From positions 1-64,000 of the forward strand of contig UWYT01000246.1 in NCBI GenBank assembly GCA_900608495.1: 64,000 bases of DNA. The letters run 5' to 3'. The stretch comes from Olavius algarvensis spirochete endosymbiont. GTDB lineage: Bacteria > Spirochaetota > Spirochaetia > DSM-2461. Both the position numbers and the translations under genes were made by a program. Of the stretch, positions 38,339 through 47,196 are shown piece after piece (position 1 is the stretch's first letter; each line of letters begins with the position of its first letter). The notes under the pieces are model-generated. The model saw only the letters and a list, made by a program, of their open reading frames with translations. It searched no databases and was not told the origin of the DNA.

Positions 38339-39493
38339 TTAAAATCGAACTGTTAGGGTGATTGAAGGAACATCACCACGAATCATCCCTACCTTTGAGG
38401 TGAAGCGCAATCCAACCTCACTACATGCTTCACGAAGATAATCCTGATATTGCAAACCCAATTCCGGATTCCCAACGGATGTGTTATGATAGAATTCTTG
38501 AAGCGAGATGCTGCTTTCTGATTTCACGCCCTCATCGAACTTCTCTTTGAAATCAAGATAGTCCACTTCGCTACCATAGACAACAAGTTGCAATTTATCA
38601 TCGGAGTTGATAGATGTAGCATGGGGGTTGGCAAACCTCCAGCCAATAACCAAATCTTTTTTTTCAGCTTTCATGGCTTCGAGTAAACTGTTCCGTTTTG
38701 TGGAATCGCGCAAAAGCTCTTCTGAGCTTATTCTGAAAACCCCGTCACGTTTTGCAAAGTTCTGTATATTCAGTGTTTCCGCGCTAGTCATCAATTCTGT
38801 CAGCAATAGAGTCAGATAGTCGGCAATCGACGAGCGACGGATATACAATGTGAGACGTTCCCTCATTCTTCTAATTAGTGGTTCAAGTTCCTTATCGGAA
38901 AAGAATTTCATCAAAATGAACCAGGTAAAAGATCTTGAATTATCTAGAAATCTATCACTAAGGAATATCATCACATTCTTCTCATCGGCGAGCAACGAGG
39001 AATCGGACACAATAGTCTTCACAACCGGAGCAGTGATGGCTTTGCGAATTGATTTGAGTCGATCGGAGTTTTTCAGCAATATTCTCTTGAGGTTGCTGTC
39101 ATTAACCTTCGTTCTCTCGTCTATAGCCTTACCCGGATTTGTCCGATTCCAAAATTTTATCAACGGTGAATTGATTAGAATATCGAATATTTCTTTGTCA
39201 AATCTTTTGTAGAAGAAGGCAAATATAATCAGTTTGGATAAGTCTATCAAGTCCGATCTAACAGTTGTAAATTCTACATGAGAAGTTTCCAAACCGGAGA
39301 AGTAGCCTATCCTTATCATGCGCTGCAATGAATTGGGAGATATCTTAGCCAATCTGATACCAAACTGAATTCCGCCATCGGCAGTCGATATTTTTTTGAG
39401 TTTATATCCCTTGTTCACAAAGAAACCAACACCATCGTTTGTCAGAATCGCTTTCGTTTCTAATTCTATGTGAGGTTTTTTGAGAAGAACCAT
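38339..39493 (-). CDS. Orphan protein, 384 residues
   Basis: I do not recognise this family. The protein is soluble-looking and alternates basic helical stretches (NLKRILLKNSDRLKSIRKAI, MRERLTLYIRRSSIADYLTL) with strands. The N terminus (KPHIELETKAILTNDGVGFF, VNKGYKLKKISTADGGIQFG) and the C-terminal part (LVIGWRFANPHATSINSDDK, LQLVVYGSEVDYLDF) could form separate domains. There is no signal peptide, membrane helix or metal motif. It is divergent from the degenerate M28 gene, sharing a 190-base gap. The ordinary base composition argues against recent transfer. Confidence 0.75.
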   Translation of the reverse strand: MVLLKKPHIELETKAILTNDGVGFFVNKGYKLKKISTADGGIQFGIRLAKISPNSLQRMIRIGYFSGLETSHVEFTTVRSDLIDLSKLIIFAFFYKRFDKEIFDILINSPLIKFWNRTNPGKAIDERTKVNDSNLKRILLKNSDRLKSIRKAITAPVVKTIVSDSSLLADEKNVMIFLSDRFLDNSRSFTWFILMKFFSDKELEPLIRRMRERLTLYIRRSSIADYLTLLLTELMTSAETLNIQNFAKRDGVFRISSEELLRDSTKRNSLLEAMKAEKKDLVIGWRFANPHATSINSDDKLQLVVYGSEVDYLDFKEKFDEGVKSESSISLQEFYHNTSVGNPELGLQYQDYLREACSEVGLRFTSKVGMIRGDVPSITLTVRF

Positions 39494-39683
39494 TTCCTAT
39501 CCACTTTTATGATATCTCACTAGCAAACTCAAGATTGTTTCCATATCATAATTGATTAGACAATATTTGGGGAGATGTATTGTAAGGGAATTGCTTATAA
39601 TCGTTCTCAAACAATGTACAAGGGCTGTTTCGATTGGAATTTCATTGACGGTGAGTCAAATACTGACTTAACCTGAATCTCTG

Positions 39684-41828
39684 ATGCGAACCTTAGTTGC
39701 GTTTTTTGCTTTGATAACAGTCTTACCGGAAGTTGCAGCGATACCCGATATCGAAGCGCATTACGCATATCTTACTGGACTTGGCTCAAGAAGCGATGGC
39801 ACCGTCGCCGAACATCTCGCATTGGATCATATTGCGAAAACACTTGATGATCTGAATATAACACATTCGCGCAAACCCCTCGATTCTGGTGAACGCGGGC
39901 ATTCGTTTTCGGAAAATATCATCGCACAAATTCCAGGTTCACGGGATGGACTATATGTGCTGGCCACTCCCATTGACGGAGGCGCATTTTCAACGGCCCT
40001 ACTGCTAGAGATGGCAAAGGAACTGACTATCAATCGCCCCAAAAATACCGTTGCTTTCTTATTTCTGGGAGCTGAAAAGGGAGATACTCACTTTCATCCC
40101 TATGGAAGCCGACTAGCGCTTAGAGAATTAACTCAAAGAGAAGATATCTTTGCGCTATATCTTGATAGCGATGAAAATCCCCGTACATGGAATATGGAAA
40201 TTGGCAGTAATAAAACTCTCAATCCATCCTGGTTCGTCGAAGGTTTGATTGATACCTTGTCATCGGAAAGCATTCCCTTTTCCCTTAGACTTACTGATAT
40301 TTTAGTTGCTCGCCTGGGATTGAAGAACAATACCAGCTTACCCGAAACCTGGCTGGATGTCGGAATTCCAACAATTTCTTTGGTTGGTTCGGAATTCGCG
40401 GAAATAGATGAAAACGATGCCCACACCCGCCGCTTGCTCAACGCTCTTCTATCTCTGGATTACATCTTCGAGGAAATTCCATCAGGTTGGGAAAGTACGT
40501 ACCTGGTTATCAGCTCGATGTCGAGAATGTACTCCCGCATAGTTCGCGAGGGTACCTACGTAACAGTTTTCCTGGCAATCTCGGCTGCTTTTGTCGTCGT
40601 TATCTTGATTTGGATACGCAATATAAAGCTTAATATGAAACGTTTTGCCCGCTACAGCTGGACTCTACCTTTACTGTTAGCAATAGTGTTTCTATTTCTG
40701 TTTCTTTCAACCCTTTTTGTGGAAATGGCTTTGCTCCTTTCGGAATTCCCCAAGTTGTGGGAGAATTCGCCTGGAACGTTCGTTTTCTTTAAGCTAACCG
40801 TAGCAACAACCTTGTCGCTTATGTACATACTAGTCACTAATGGACTTCCTTTGATTCGCAATCCACATTTCTATTCATATGCCGCCATTGGAGCTGCGAG
40901 TCTCACATTTTTGATTTTTATCGCGCTTGATATCACAGTGGCAGCCTATTCACTTTGGACCATAGTCAGTCTTCTGTTACTTATAAGCACAAGAAACATG
41001 AAACTGAAAATCATATTCTTGATACTGTCAGTAATTCCACACATTGTGGGACTTGTATTACTTGAGCCGTATTCAAACATAATAGAATCTTTGTTGCTCT
41101 CACGAATATCCGGAAACCTAGTGATATCGTTGTTGCTCTTCCCAATAGTCCTGGCCATAACCAGCCTGAACTACTGGAACTTGCATTATTTCAGAAAGCG
41201 AACTAACATGCTGATACCGGCTGCGACTTTTACCCTCTGCCTTACCGCCATTATCACACTAATCTGGATAATCAGACTAAGCCCATATGATGGAGATAAT
41301 CTCCAGCCCGTTTCTTTGATTGACGATATTGATTTGAGTAATGGCGAACGTCACATTCAAGTATCTAGTCCTGGACCAATCGGTCTAGCAAACATCCTGG
41401 TGAACGAAAAAACCTATCGGTTAGCCGGCTCGCAAAGGACTGAAAAAATTCAAATTCCACTTGATGAACTTCCCTTAGACGTTATAACAAGTACACAGAC
41501 GTTTCTGGGACACCGAACCATCCGCGTAACAATCAAAGGAGAGAAGAATCCGAAAAAGATTGTCGCTACACTTCAATCCAATTCTCCATTCACTCTCCAC
41601 AGTGCGAATTTTCCTTTTGAAATGAAGCCGTCGGGAATCCTCGCAAGCATTTTCATCGGCAACTATCCACCCTTCCCAATCACTTTGCAATTCACCGTTA
41701 ACAATGATGCACGGCTCAAGCTAATCATAAACGGGTTCTGGATAAACCCTGAAGATCCCCAACTTATAAATCGACCTGACCTGGATATTGCATTGACTAA
41801 AAAGGTCTATCAAGAAACAGAGTTGTAG
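39684..41828 (+). CDS. Membrane protein with degenerate M28 aminopeptidase-like domain
   Basis: The 714-residue protein has a signal peptide (MRTLVAFFALITVLPEVAAI), an M28-like domain (~25-270), about eight membrane helices (~290-560, e.g. TYVTVFLAISAAFVVVILIW) and a ~150-residue C-terminal soluble domain. In M28 enzymes zinc is held by A-H-x-D, G-A-x-D-N and an E-E pair. The corresponding segments here read VLATPIDGGAFSTALLLEMA and FLFLGAEKGD, so most ligands are missing and catalysis is unlikely. The domain would face the periplasm. Possible roles are binding or scaffolding at the envelope; these are inference. Confidence 0.8.
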   Translation: MRTLVAFFALITVLPEVAAIPDIEAHYAYLTGLGSRSDGTVAEHLALDHIAKTLDDLNITHSRKPLDSGERGHSFSENIIAQIPGSRDGLYVLATPIDGGAFSTALLLEMAKELTINRPKNTVAFLFLGAEKGDTHFHPYGSRLALRELTQREDIFALYLDSDENPRTWNMEIGSNKTLNPSWFVEGLIDTLSSESIPFSLRLTDILVARLGLKNNTSLPETWLDVGIPTISLVGSEFAEIDENDAHTRRLLNALLSLDYIFEEIPSGWESTYLVISSMSRMYSRIVREGTYVTVFLAISAAFVVVILIWIRNIKLNMKRFARYSWTLPLLLAIVFLFLFLSTLFVEMALLLSEFPKLWENSPGTFVFFKLTVATTLSLMYILVTNGLPLIRNPHFYSYAAIGAASLTFLIFIALDITVAAYSLWTIVSLLLLISTRNMKLKIIFLILSVIPHIVGLVLLEPYSNIIESLLLSRISGNLVISLLLFPIVLAITSLNYWNLHYFRKRTNMLIPAATFTLCLTAIITLIWIIRLSPYDGDNLQPVSLIDDIDLSNGERHIQVSSPGPIGLANILVNEKTYRLAGSQRTEKIQIPLDELPLDVITSTQTFLGHRTIRVTIKGEKNPKKIVATLQSNSPFTLHSANFPFEMKPSGILASIFIGNYPPFPITLQFTVNNDARLKLIINGFWINPEDPQLINRPDLDIALTKKVYQETEL

Positions 41829-41904
41829 ACAATGCACGTCGACTATCTTGCGGGGGGATCAATTAAACAAACAATACATGGAGTTTATAATGGGAGGAAA
41901 CTGA

Positions 41905-42417
41905 ATGAAATGTCCCTTGTGTAGGAACGCAGGCAACAGAGTTATTGAGTCAAGACAGAATCCAAGTGGTACATCTATTCGCCGTAGACGGGAATGCAAC
42001 CATTGCGAATATAGATTTACTTCCTATGAAACAATCGAAGAGGTTCCGCTCACTGTCATTAAAAAAACTGGCAGCAGAGAAAAATTCGATTTAAAGAAAA
42101 TTGAACATAGCATATATCGCGCTATCGTAAAAAGAACTGTATCCCACTCAAGCATCGAAGACCTGCTACATACAATTGAAGATGAGGCGACTCTGATGAG
42201 TCGCTCTACTCACGAGATTCGCAGCGAAACTATAGGCGAACTGGTTCTTGATAAGCTTTTTAAGATTGATAAAGTTGCCTACGTTCGCTTTGCCTCGGTT
42301 TATCGGCAGTTTGAGAATGTCGAGGAGTTCGTAAAGGTGATTGAAACATTTGCCTCAGACACGCTGAACCTGGAGAATGGTGAAGATAGCAATGCTCCCC
42401 TCTTCATGAAAGACTAA
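41905..42417 (+). CDS. nrdR: Transcriptional repressor NrdR
   Basis: The 170-residue protein has an N-terminal zinc ribbon with Cys3, Cys6, Cys31 and Cys34 (MKCPLCRNAG ... CNHC) and the R-R-R-R-E-C stretch that contacts DNA, followed by an ATP-cone domain (~49-139, VIKKTGSREKFDLKKIEHSI). NrdR senses (d)ATP and represses ribonucleotide reductase genes, none of which are in this window. The strong ribosome site GGGAGG precedes ATG 41905. The C-terminal ~20 residues are longer than in the E. coli protein. It is followed by a HisD-family gene 42 bases on. Confidence 0.96.
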   Translation: MKCPLCRNAGNRVIESRQNPSGTSIRRRRECNHCEYRFTSYETIEEVPLTVIKKTGSREKFDLKKIEHSIYRAIVKRTVSHSSIEDLLHTIEDEATLMSRSTHEIRSETIGELVLDKLFKIDKVAYVRFASVYRQFENVEEFVKVIETFASDTLNLENGEDSNAPLFMKD

Positions 42418-42459
42418 ACAAATTGTCTGAAATTGGTGTTAACTTCCGGAGATTTTATA

Positions 42460-43773
42460 ATGACAATCAATACTCGCAGATGGTCTGAACTAAACCGCGA
42501 TGAAAGGGCAAAATTGCTGTCAAGATCCAAATTTGATATCGCTGATGTCAGCGACGCTGTCGCGAGCATCATTCTTGATGTACGAGAAAGGGGTGACACC
42601 GCGATTAAGGAACTGAATCATCGATTTGATGGAACTTCACTAGATACTCCCATTCTCGTGCCGAAGTACCACTTCGAGGAAGCACGAACACAGATTTCCC
42701 AAAAACTCAAAGACGCAATTGATTATTCGATTGAAAATGTTAGAAGATTTCATTCCCATCAAGAGCCAGATGGTATTTTTTGGAAGGAACTGCGTCGCGG
42801 GATTATGGCAGGCGAAAGAACTGTCCCAATTGAATCGGTGGCATTCTATGTTCCTCGTGGTAGGGGTAGTTTCCCTTCGATGCTCTACATGATGGCCGTG
42901 CCAGCCATGATAGCCGGTGTTAAACACATGGCCGTTGCGAGCCCACCGGATTCAACCGGCCGTATTGATCCGGCCTGCCTATATACAGCGGAGCTTTGCG
43001 GAGTTCAGAAGTCATATGCCATGGGTGGTGCTCAAGCCTGGTCAGCCCTGGCCTATGGTACCGAGTCTGTAGAGAAGGTAGACAAATGTATCGGACCTGG
43101 AAATAAGTACGTGGCCGCGGCAAAAAAAATCTTAAGTGATACACTTGACTGCGGGCTGCCGGCCGGTCCATCAGAATCAATCATTCTTGCTGATTCAAGC
43201 CCCGATGCCAAAGATATCGCAAGAAATCTACTTGTCGAAGCCGAACACGGTTCAGACTCTGCGGCACTCCTGATTACAAATTCAACTGAATTAGCAGAAC
43301 GGGTGCGGGAATACCTAGTTGTTTTTAGTGGCGCTTTGCCTGAACCAAGACGTACATATGTAAATCATGTTCTATCCGGCTACGGTGGAATACTGATAGT
43401 GGAAACCATTGAAGAAGGTATAGATATTGTAAACCAATTCGCTACAGAGCATCTCCAAATTCGCACCTCCAAACCCTTCGAAACCCTCAGTCTAATCTCC
43501 AATGCCGGTGAAATACTCCTTGGCGACAACGTGCCGTTTTCGGTGGCAAACTATTCTGTGGGAACAAATGCAATTCTGCCCACGGGCGGCAGCGCACGAA
43601 CCTGGTCTGGTGTCTCCGTGCGAGATTTCAAGAAACGATCCAGCGTAGTCTATTTGACAAGCGATGCTCTTAACAAACTTCGGCCCCATTCCTCTCTGCT
43701 TGCGGAGTATGAGGGATTTCCAGCACACCAGCGCGCCTTAGACGAATGGGAGCCAACAGAAAAAAACCGATAA
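42460..43773 (+). CDS. hisD: HisD-family dehydrogenase (histidinol-dehydrogenase-like) with altered zinc site
   Basis: The ~437-residue protein from ATG 42460 (after CCGGAG) belongs to the HisD fold: VPRGRGSFPSMLYMMAVPA, GGAQAWSALAYGT, GPGNKYVAAAKK and GPSES are all present, as are the general-base Glu-His of ATEHLQI (~328). Against the classical enzyme, two zinc ligands differ: the Gln of the QAEHG motif is Glu (VEAEHG, ~259) and the Asp of the GDYxxGTNH motif is Asn (ANYSVGTNA, ~363), with its His also Ala. Only the two His ligands (~262, ~421) remain. No other his gene is near. It may be a paralogue acting on another hydroxy or amino alcohol (HpsN, the sulfopropanediol dehydrogenase, is a known HisD relative). 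Confidence 0.8.
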   Translation: MTINTRRWSELNRDERAKLLSRSKFDIADVSDAVASIILDVRERGDTAIKELNHRFDGTSLDTPILVPKYHFEEARTQISQKLKDAIDYSIENVRRFHSHQEPDGIFWKELRRGIMAGERTVPIESVAFYVPRGRGSFPSMLYMMAVPAMIAGVKHMAVASPPDSTGRIDPACLYTAELCGVQKSYAMGGAQAWSALAYGTESVEKVDKCIGPGNKYVAAAKKILSDTLDCGLPAGPSESIILADSSPDAKDIARNLLVEAEHGSDSAALLITNSTELAERVREYLVVFSGALPEPRRTYVNHVLSGYGGILIVETIEEGIDIVNQFATEHLQIRTSKPFETLSLISNAGEILLGDNVPFSVANYSVGTNAILPTGGSARTWSGVSVRDFKKRSSVVYLTSDALNKLRPHSSLLAEYEGFPAHQRALDEWEPTEKNR

Positions 43774-43778
43774 AAGAA

Positions 43779-45209
43779 ATGATTCAAACCTTAGACGAAG
43801 CATTCGAAATTTTCGAAAGCTGCACAAATCTGGAAAGAGGGTTCCCACCTGGTAATCCGAATCGGATATATCGCTTAGATCGAATGCGTAGGTTATGCGA
43901 TCACTTTGGAAATCCGCAAGAAGAATTCAAGAAAATCCACATTGCCGGCTCCAAGGGGAAAGGCTCTACCGCAGCCTACATAGGCAAATTACTCGCTACA
44001 ACCGGGGCGCGTATTGGAATTTACAGCTCACCACACCTTGTTGATTATCGAGAACGATTTCTAATAATCGGCACTGAATTTCCTGAAAAAACCGCCTTGG
44101 AAACTGCACGCCAATTACTTGAAAATCTCACTGATATCAATGGCAAGCTGCCCGGCACCGGAAAAACTACAACGTTTGAACTTCTCACACTTTTCGCTTT
44201 TCTTCTTTTCAGAAATACCAATTGCGATTATGCCATACTTGAAACAGGCCTGGGCGGACGATTGGATGCAACCAATGTGATAGAACACCCTGAGGCGGTG
44301 CTAATCACAAGCATTGAAAGAGAACACACAGAGATTCTTGGGAATCACATACATGAAATTGCCAAAGAAAAAGCGGGAATCATAAAAACTTCTTCGCGAG
44401 TTTGGACTGCCAAGCTGCCTGCGTCCGCCCAGAACATCATACGATTGAGAACTAGAGAGACCGAATCGTCGCTAACAGAACTCGCTGAGCGCCTTGCTAA
44501 AATCGAAGAGTTGCCAAACTTCAACAACAGGGTTAACAAGTTTGCCTGGAAGCTTAAGTGGCGGGGACTCAAAACCGTTCCGCCAGCCTCTGCAATAAAC
44601 CGAATTCCTGTCGGAATATCCACATCCGAGATGATACATCTTTCCATGGGCGGATATGTACAAGCCGAAAATGCCGCATTAGCCTTGCTCGTTGCACGAA
44701 GCCTGGAACCCTCTCTGGATTTTGACGGAACTAGATACACTGCGGGTATCACCGCCATCGAGCAATTATCTCTTCCAGGACGGTTTCAATTTCTCAAAGT
44801 GAACCCGCCTATCATCTTAGACGGTGCTCATACTCCTCGCTCGATTGCAGCCGCCTATGAGGGTTTCGTGCAACTCACATCGCGATACACATTTGACTCG
44901 CCAGTTCTTCTTTTTGGCAGCGTTGCAGGAAAAAACCACAAATCTATGGCTAGAATCCTTTGTAACAACAGAAATCCGATTTTCAAAAAAATAATCGTTA
45001 GCACACCAGGAAACTTCAAACCGAGCAATCCGAGAGAAGTCGCGAAATCCTTCGTGTCGCAAGGTGCGGATGTGGAAGTGATTCCGAATATCAAAAAGGC
45101 CTGGATTACTACCTTGAAACTTGCGGATAATACACGCCCGATATTCATTACCGGTTCATTCTATATGATCGGAGAAATTGCGAGCTTGAAGAACGATGGT
45201 TGGGCCTAG
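43779..45209 (+). CDS. folC: Folylpolyglutamate synthase / dihydrofolate synthase
   Basis: The ~476-residue Mur-ligase-family protein adds glutamate to (dihydro)folates using ATP. It has the FolC P-loop IHIAGSKGKGSTAAYIGKLL (~55-70), the YSSPHLVDYRERF segment, the ETGLGGRLDATN Mg/Glu region and ILDGAHTPRS in the C-terminal domain. I prefer ATG 43779 (MIQTLDEAFEIFES), five bases after the hisD-like stop. A start at 43746 would overlap that gene by 28 bases. At ~476 residues it is longer than the usual ~420, with a loop insertion around residues 210-260. Whether it is bifunctional cannot be told by eye. Confidence 0.93.
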   Translation: MIQTLDEAFEIFESCTNLERGFPPGNPNRIYRLDRMRRLCDHFGNPQEEFKKIHIAGSKGKGSTAAYIGKLLATTGARIGIYSSPHLVDYRERFLIIGTEFPEKTALETARQLLENLTDINGKLPGTGKTTTFELLTLFAFLLFRNTNCDYAILETGLGGRLDATNVIEHPEAVLITSIEREHTEILGNHIHEIAKEKAGIIKTSSRVWTAKLPASAQNIIRLRTRETESSLTELAERLAKIEELPNFNNRVNKFAWKLKWRGLKTVPPASAINRIPVGISTSEMIHLSMGGYVQAENAALALLVARSLEPSLDFDGTRYTAGITAIEQLSLPGRFQFLKVNPPIILDGAHTPRSIAAAYEGFVQLTSRYTFDSPVLLFGSVAGKNHKSMARILCNNRNPIFKKIIVSTPGNFKPSNPREVAKSFVSQGADVEVIPNIKKAWITTLKLADNTRPIFITGSFYMIGEIASLKNDGWA

Positions 45210-45241
45210 ACTTAGTTCCTTCCAGAACTTAGCATAATCTG

Positions 45242-45646
45242 ATGGCTAAGCTTATACTGAGAAAACATCCTGCTGTACAAGCTGTTCATTATCTCTTTTT
45301 GCTTCCATTCGGTATCGCTCTTCGGCCTTTAATCACGAATTTCCGAACATTGGACTTCATTATATATAGCCTGGGTTGCGCTCTGGTTTTATTCCTGATA
45401 ATCTATGGGAATCGTCGCCCCTTACTCATCTCAGACAACCATGGACTTCACCTATACCTGCACCATGGCCGCGAAGCCGAATTTCATCCATTTAATCATA
45501 TAGCCAATTACGCCCTAATGAGCAGGAGCCGGATATCCATTACACCAAAAAATGGTTTGCCCATAATTCTTTTTTTAGATAAAAACGATCTTACAAAACT
45601 CACCTATGCTCTGGAGATTGAAAGCATTCGTACTGACAAGGAATGA
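45242..45646 (+). CDS. Small two-helix membrane protein with PH-like tail
   Basis: The 134-residue protein has two hydrophobic helices at ~14-36 and ~37-58 (LFLLPFGIALRPLI, IIYSLGCALVLFLIIY) followed by a hydrophilic beta-rich domain (SDNHGLHLYLHHGREAEFHP, MSRSRISITPKNGLPIILFL). This layout is like small bacterial PH-domain membrane proteins, but there is no clear family motif. It lies between folC (32 bases) and dapL (75 bases). The function is unknown. Confidence 0.7.
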   Translation: MAKLILRKHPAVQAVHYLFLLPFGIALRPLITNFRTLDFIIYSLGCALVLFLIIYGNRRPLLISDNHGLHLYLHHGREAEFHPFNHIANYALMSRSRISITPKNGLPIILFLDKNDLTKLTYALEIESIRTDKE

Positions 45647-45721
45647 ACCGACTATATCTAGGAATACATGCTAAAGGCAGGCAACTTCCCGCAATCACAC
45701 GCTGTCGTATAATATACTTGG

Positions 45722-46942
45722 ATGATTCGGCTAAATCCAAACTATGACAAGCTTCAATCCGATTATCTTTTCGTGGAAATCGCCCGTCGCGTGAACAAGC
45801 ATCTCGCAGGCAATTCGAAACGCAAACTTATAAAGCTGGGAATTGGCGACGTAACAAAGCCTCTATCAGCAACAGTAATAAAAGCCTTTCATCAGGGCGT
45901 GGATGAACAAGCAAGCAAAACCACTTTCAAGGGATATGGCCCTGATCAGGGTTATCTCTTCCTGCGAGCGGCAATCGCCCAGGCTGATTATCACGAACGC
46001 GGATGTGATTGTATTGATGCTTCGGATATATTTATCTCCGATGGTGCAAAATGCGACACGAGCAATTTCCAGGAACTCTTTGCTTCCGATATCAAGGTTG
46101 CCCTGCCGGATCCGGTATATCCGGTTTATGCCGATACCAATGTAATGGCCGGTCGAACAGGATTTGCACAAAATGGCCGCTATCAAGGCCTAATCTACCT
46201 TGAGGGTAACGAAAGTAACGGTTTTGTTCCTTCTCCCGGGGAACTAGTGAATAACCCGGCCGAGTTGGTCTATCTTTGCTTTCCGAACAATCCCACTGGA
46301 GCCACAGCAAACAGAGAACAGCTTGGCGACTGGATTCAATGGGCGCTAAGCCAAGGGGCAATAATACTGTATGATTCCGCATACGAGGCCTTCATTACTG
46401 ATACGAATACACCCAGGAGCGTATACGAAATCCCAGGTGCCGATAAATGCGCTGTTGAATTTCGCAGTTTCTCAAAAACAGCCGGTTTCACTGGAGTTCG
46501 ATGTGCATACACCGTAGTGCCTGGCGCCATAGAAATCAACGGTATCAAACTCCAAAATATGTGGAATCGCAGACACTCAACTAAATTTAACGGAGTATCT
46601 TATCCAGTGCAAAAGGCCGCGCTTGCAGTATATTCAGCCGAGGGAAGGAGAGAAATCAAGGCGAACATTGATTCTTACCTGGCCAATGCCCGAATTATTC
46701 TCGATGCGATGAACTCGCTCGGATATCAATACTGGGGAGGGGTAAACAGCCCCTATGTTTGGATAAAAACTAATGAAGATTCCTGGTCGACTTTTGACAA
46801 AATACTGAAAGGAGCCGATGTAGTTATAACCCCTGGAAGCGGCTTCGGCAAAATGGGCCAGGGTTATATAAGAATTAGTGCATTCAACAGTGCGGAGAAC
46901 GTCCGGGAAGCACTTGAGCGAATCGTGGACCTGCTTAGCTAA
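45722..46942 (+). CDS. dapL: LL-diaminopimelate aminotransferase
   Basis: The 406-residue PLP enzyme converts tetrahydrodipicolinate directly to LL-diaminopimelate in lysine and peptidoglycan synthesis, bypassing DapC/D/E. Diagnostic segments are IARRVNKHLAGNSKRKLIKL, GIGDVTKPL, the FKGYGPDQGYLFLRAAIA region, LPDPVYPVYADTNVMAGR and the PLP Lys in FRSFSKTAGFTGVRCAYTVVP (~251). DapL occurs in plants, chlamydiae, cyanobacteria and spirochaetes, fitting the host assignment. The gene stands alone, with no dapA, dapB or dapF nearby. Confidence 0.96.
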   Translation: MIRLNPNYDKLQSDYLFVEIARRVNKHLAGNSKRKLIKLGIGDVTKPLSATVIKAFHQGVDEQASKTTFKGYGPDQGYLFLRAAIAQADYHERGCDCIDASDIFISDGAKCDTSNFQELFASDIKVALPDPVYPVYADTNVMAGRTGFAQNGRYQGLIYLEGNESNGFVPSPGELVNNPAELVYLCFPNNPTGATANREQLGDWIQWALSQGAIILYDSAYEAFITDTNTPRSVYEIPGADKCAVEFRSFSKTAGFTGVRCAYTVVPGAIEINGIKLQNMWNRRHSTKFNGVSYPVQKAALAVYSAEGRREIKANIDSYLANARIILDAMNSLGYQYWGGVNSPYVWIKTNEDSWSTFDKILKGADVVITPGSGFGKMGQGYIRISAFNSAENVREALERIVDLLS

Positions 46943-47196
46943 ACCTCAATATGGTTTAACATCGTACAACAACGGAAAAACTGGAGAACTAACCAACAAT
47001 ATACAACTCACTCGCCTGAACCCATTGGTGCTGATTCTGATGGTATGAAGGTATGCCGGGCCGCGGTCGACACACAATTAATTGCCTTGCTCATGAGAAA
47101 CTAGACTGATTATTTCCCCCCACTGCCAGGCTTCATTGCCGAATCGGCAGTTGCTCTATGTCGAATTTGCGCAGGGTATGCACTACGCATGATAAT

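Noticed and set aside
41886-41891. TATAAT just upstream of nrdR as a promoter -10.
   Set aside because: Transcription would begin after the GGGAGG ribosome site, leaving it out of the message, and no -35 element fits.
47122-47151. ACTGCC/GGCAGT inverted repeat past the GGDEF-like gene as a terminator.
   Set aside because: Long loop and no U-run on the minus strand.
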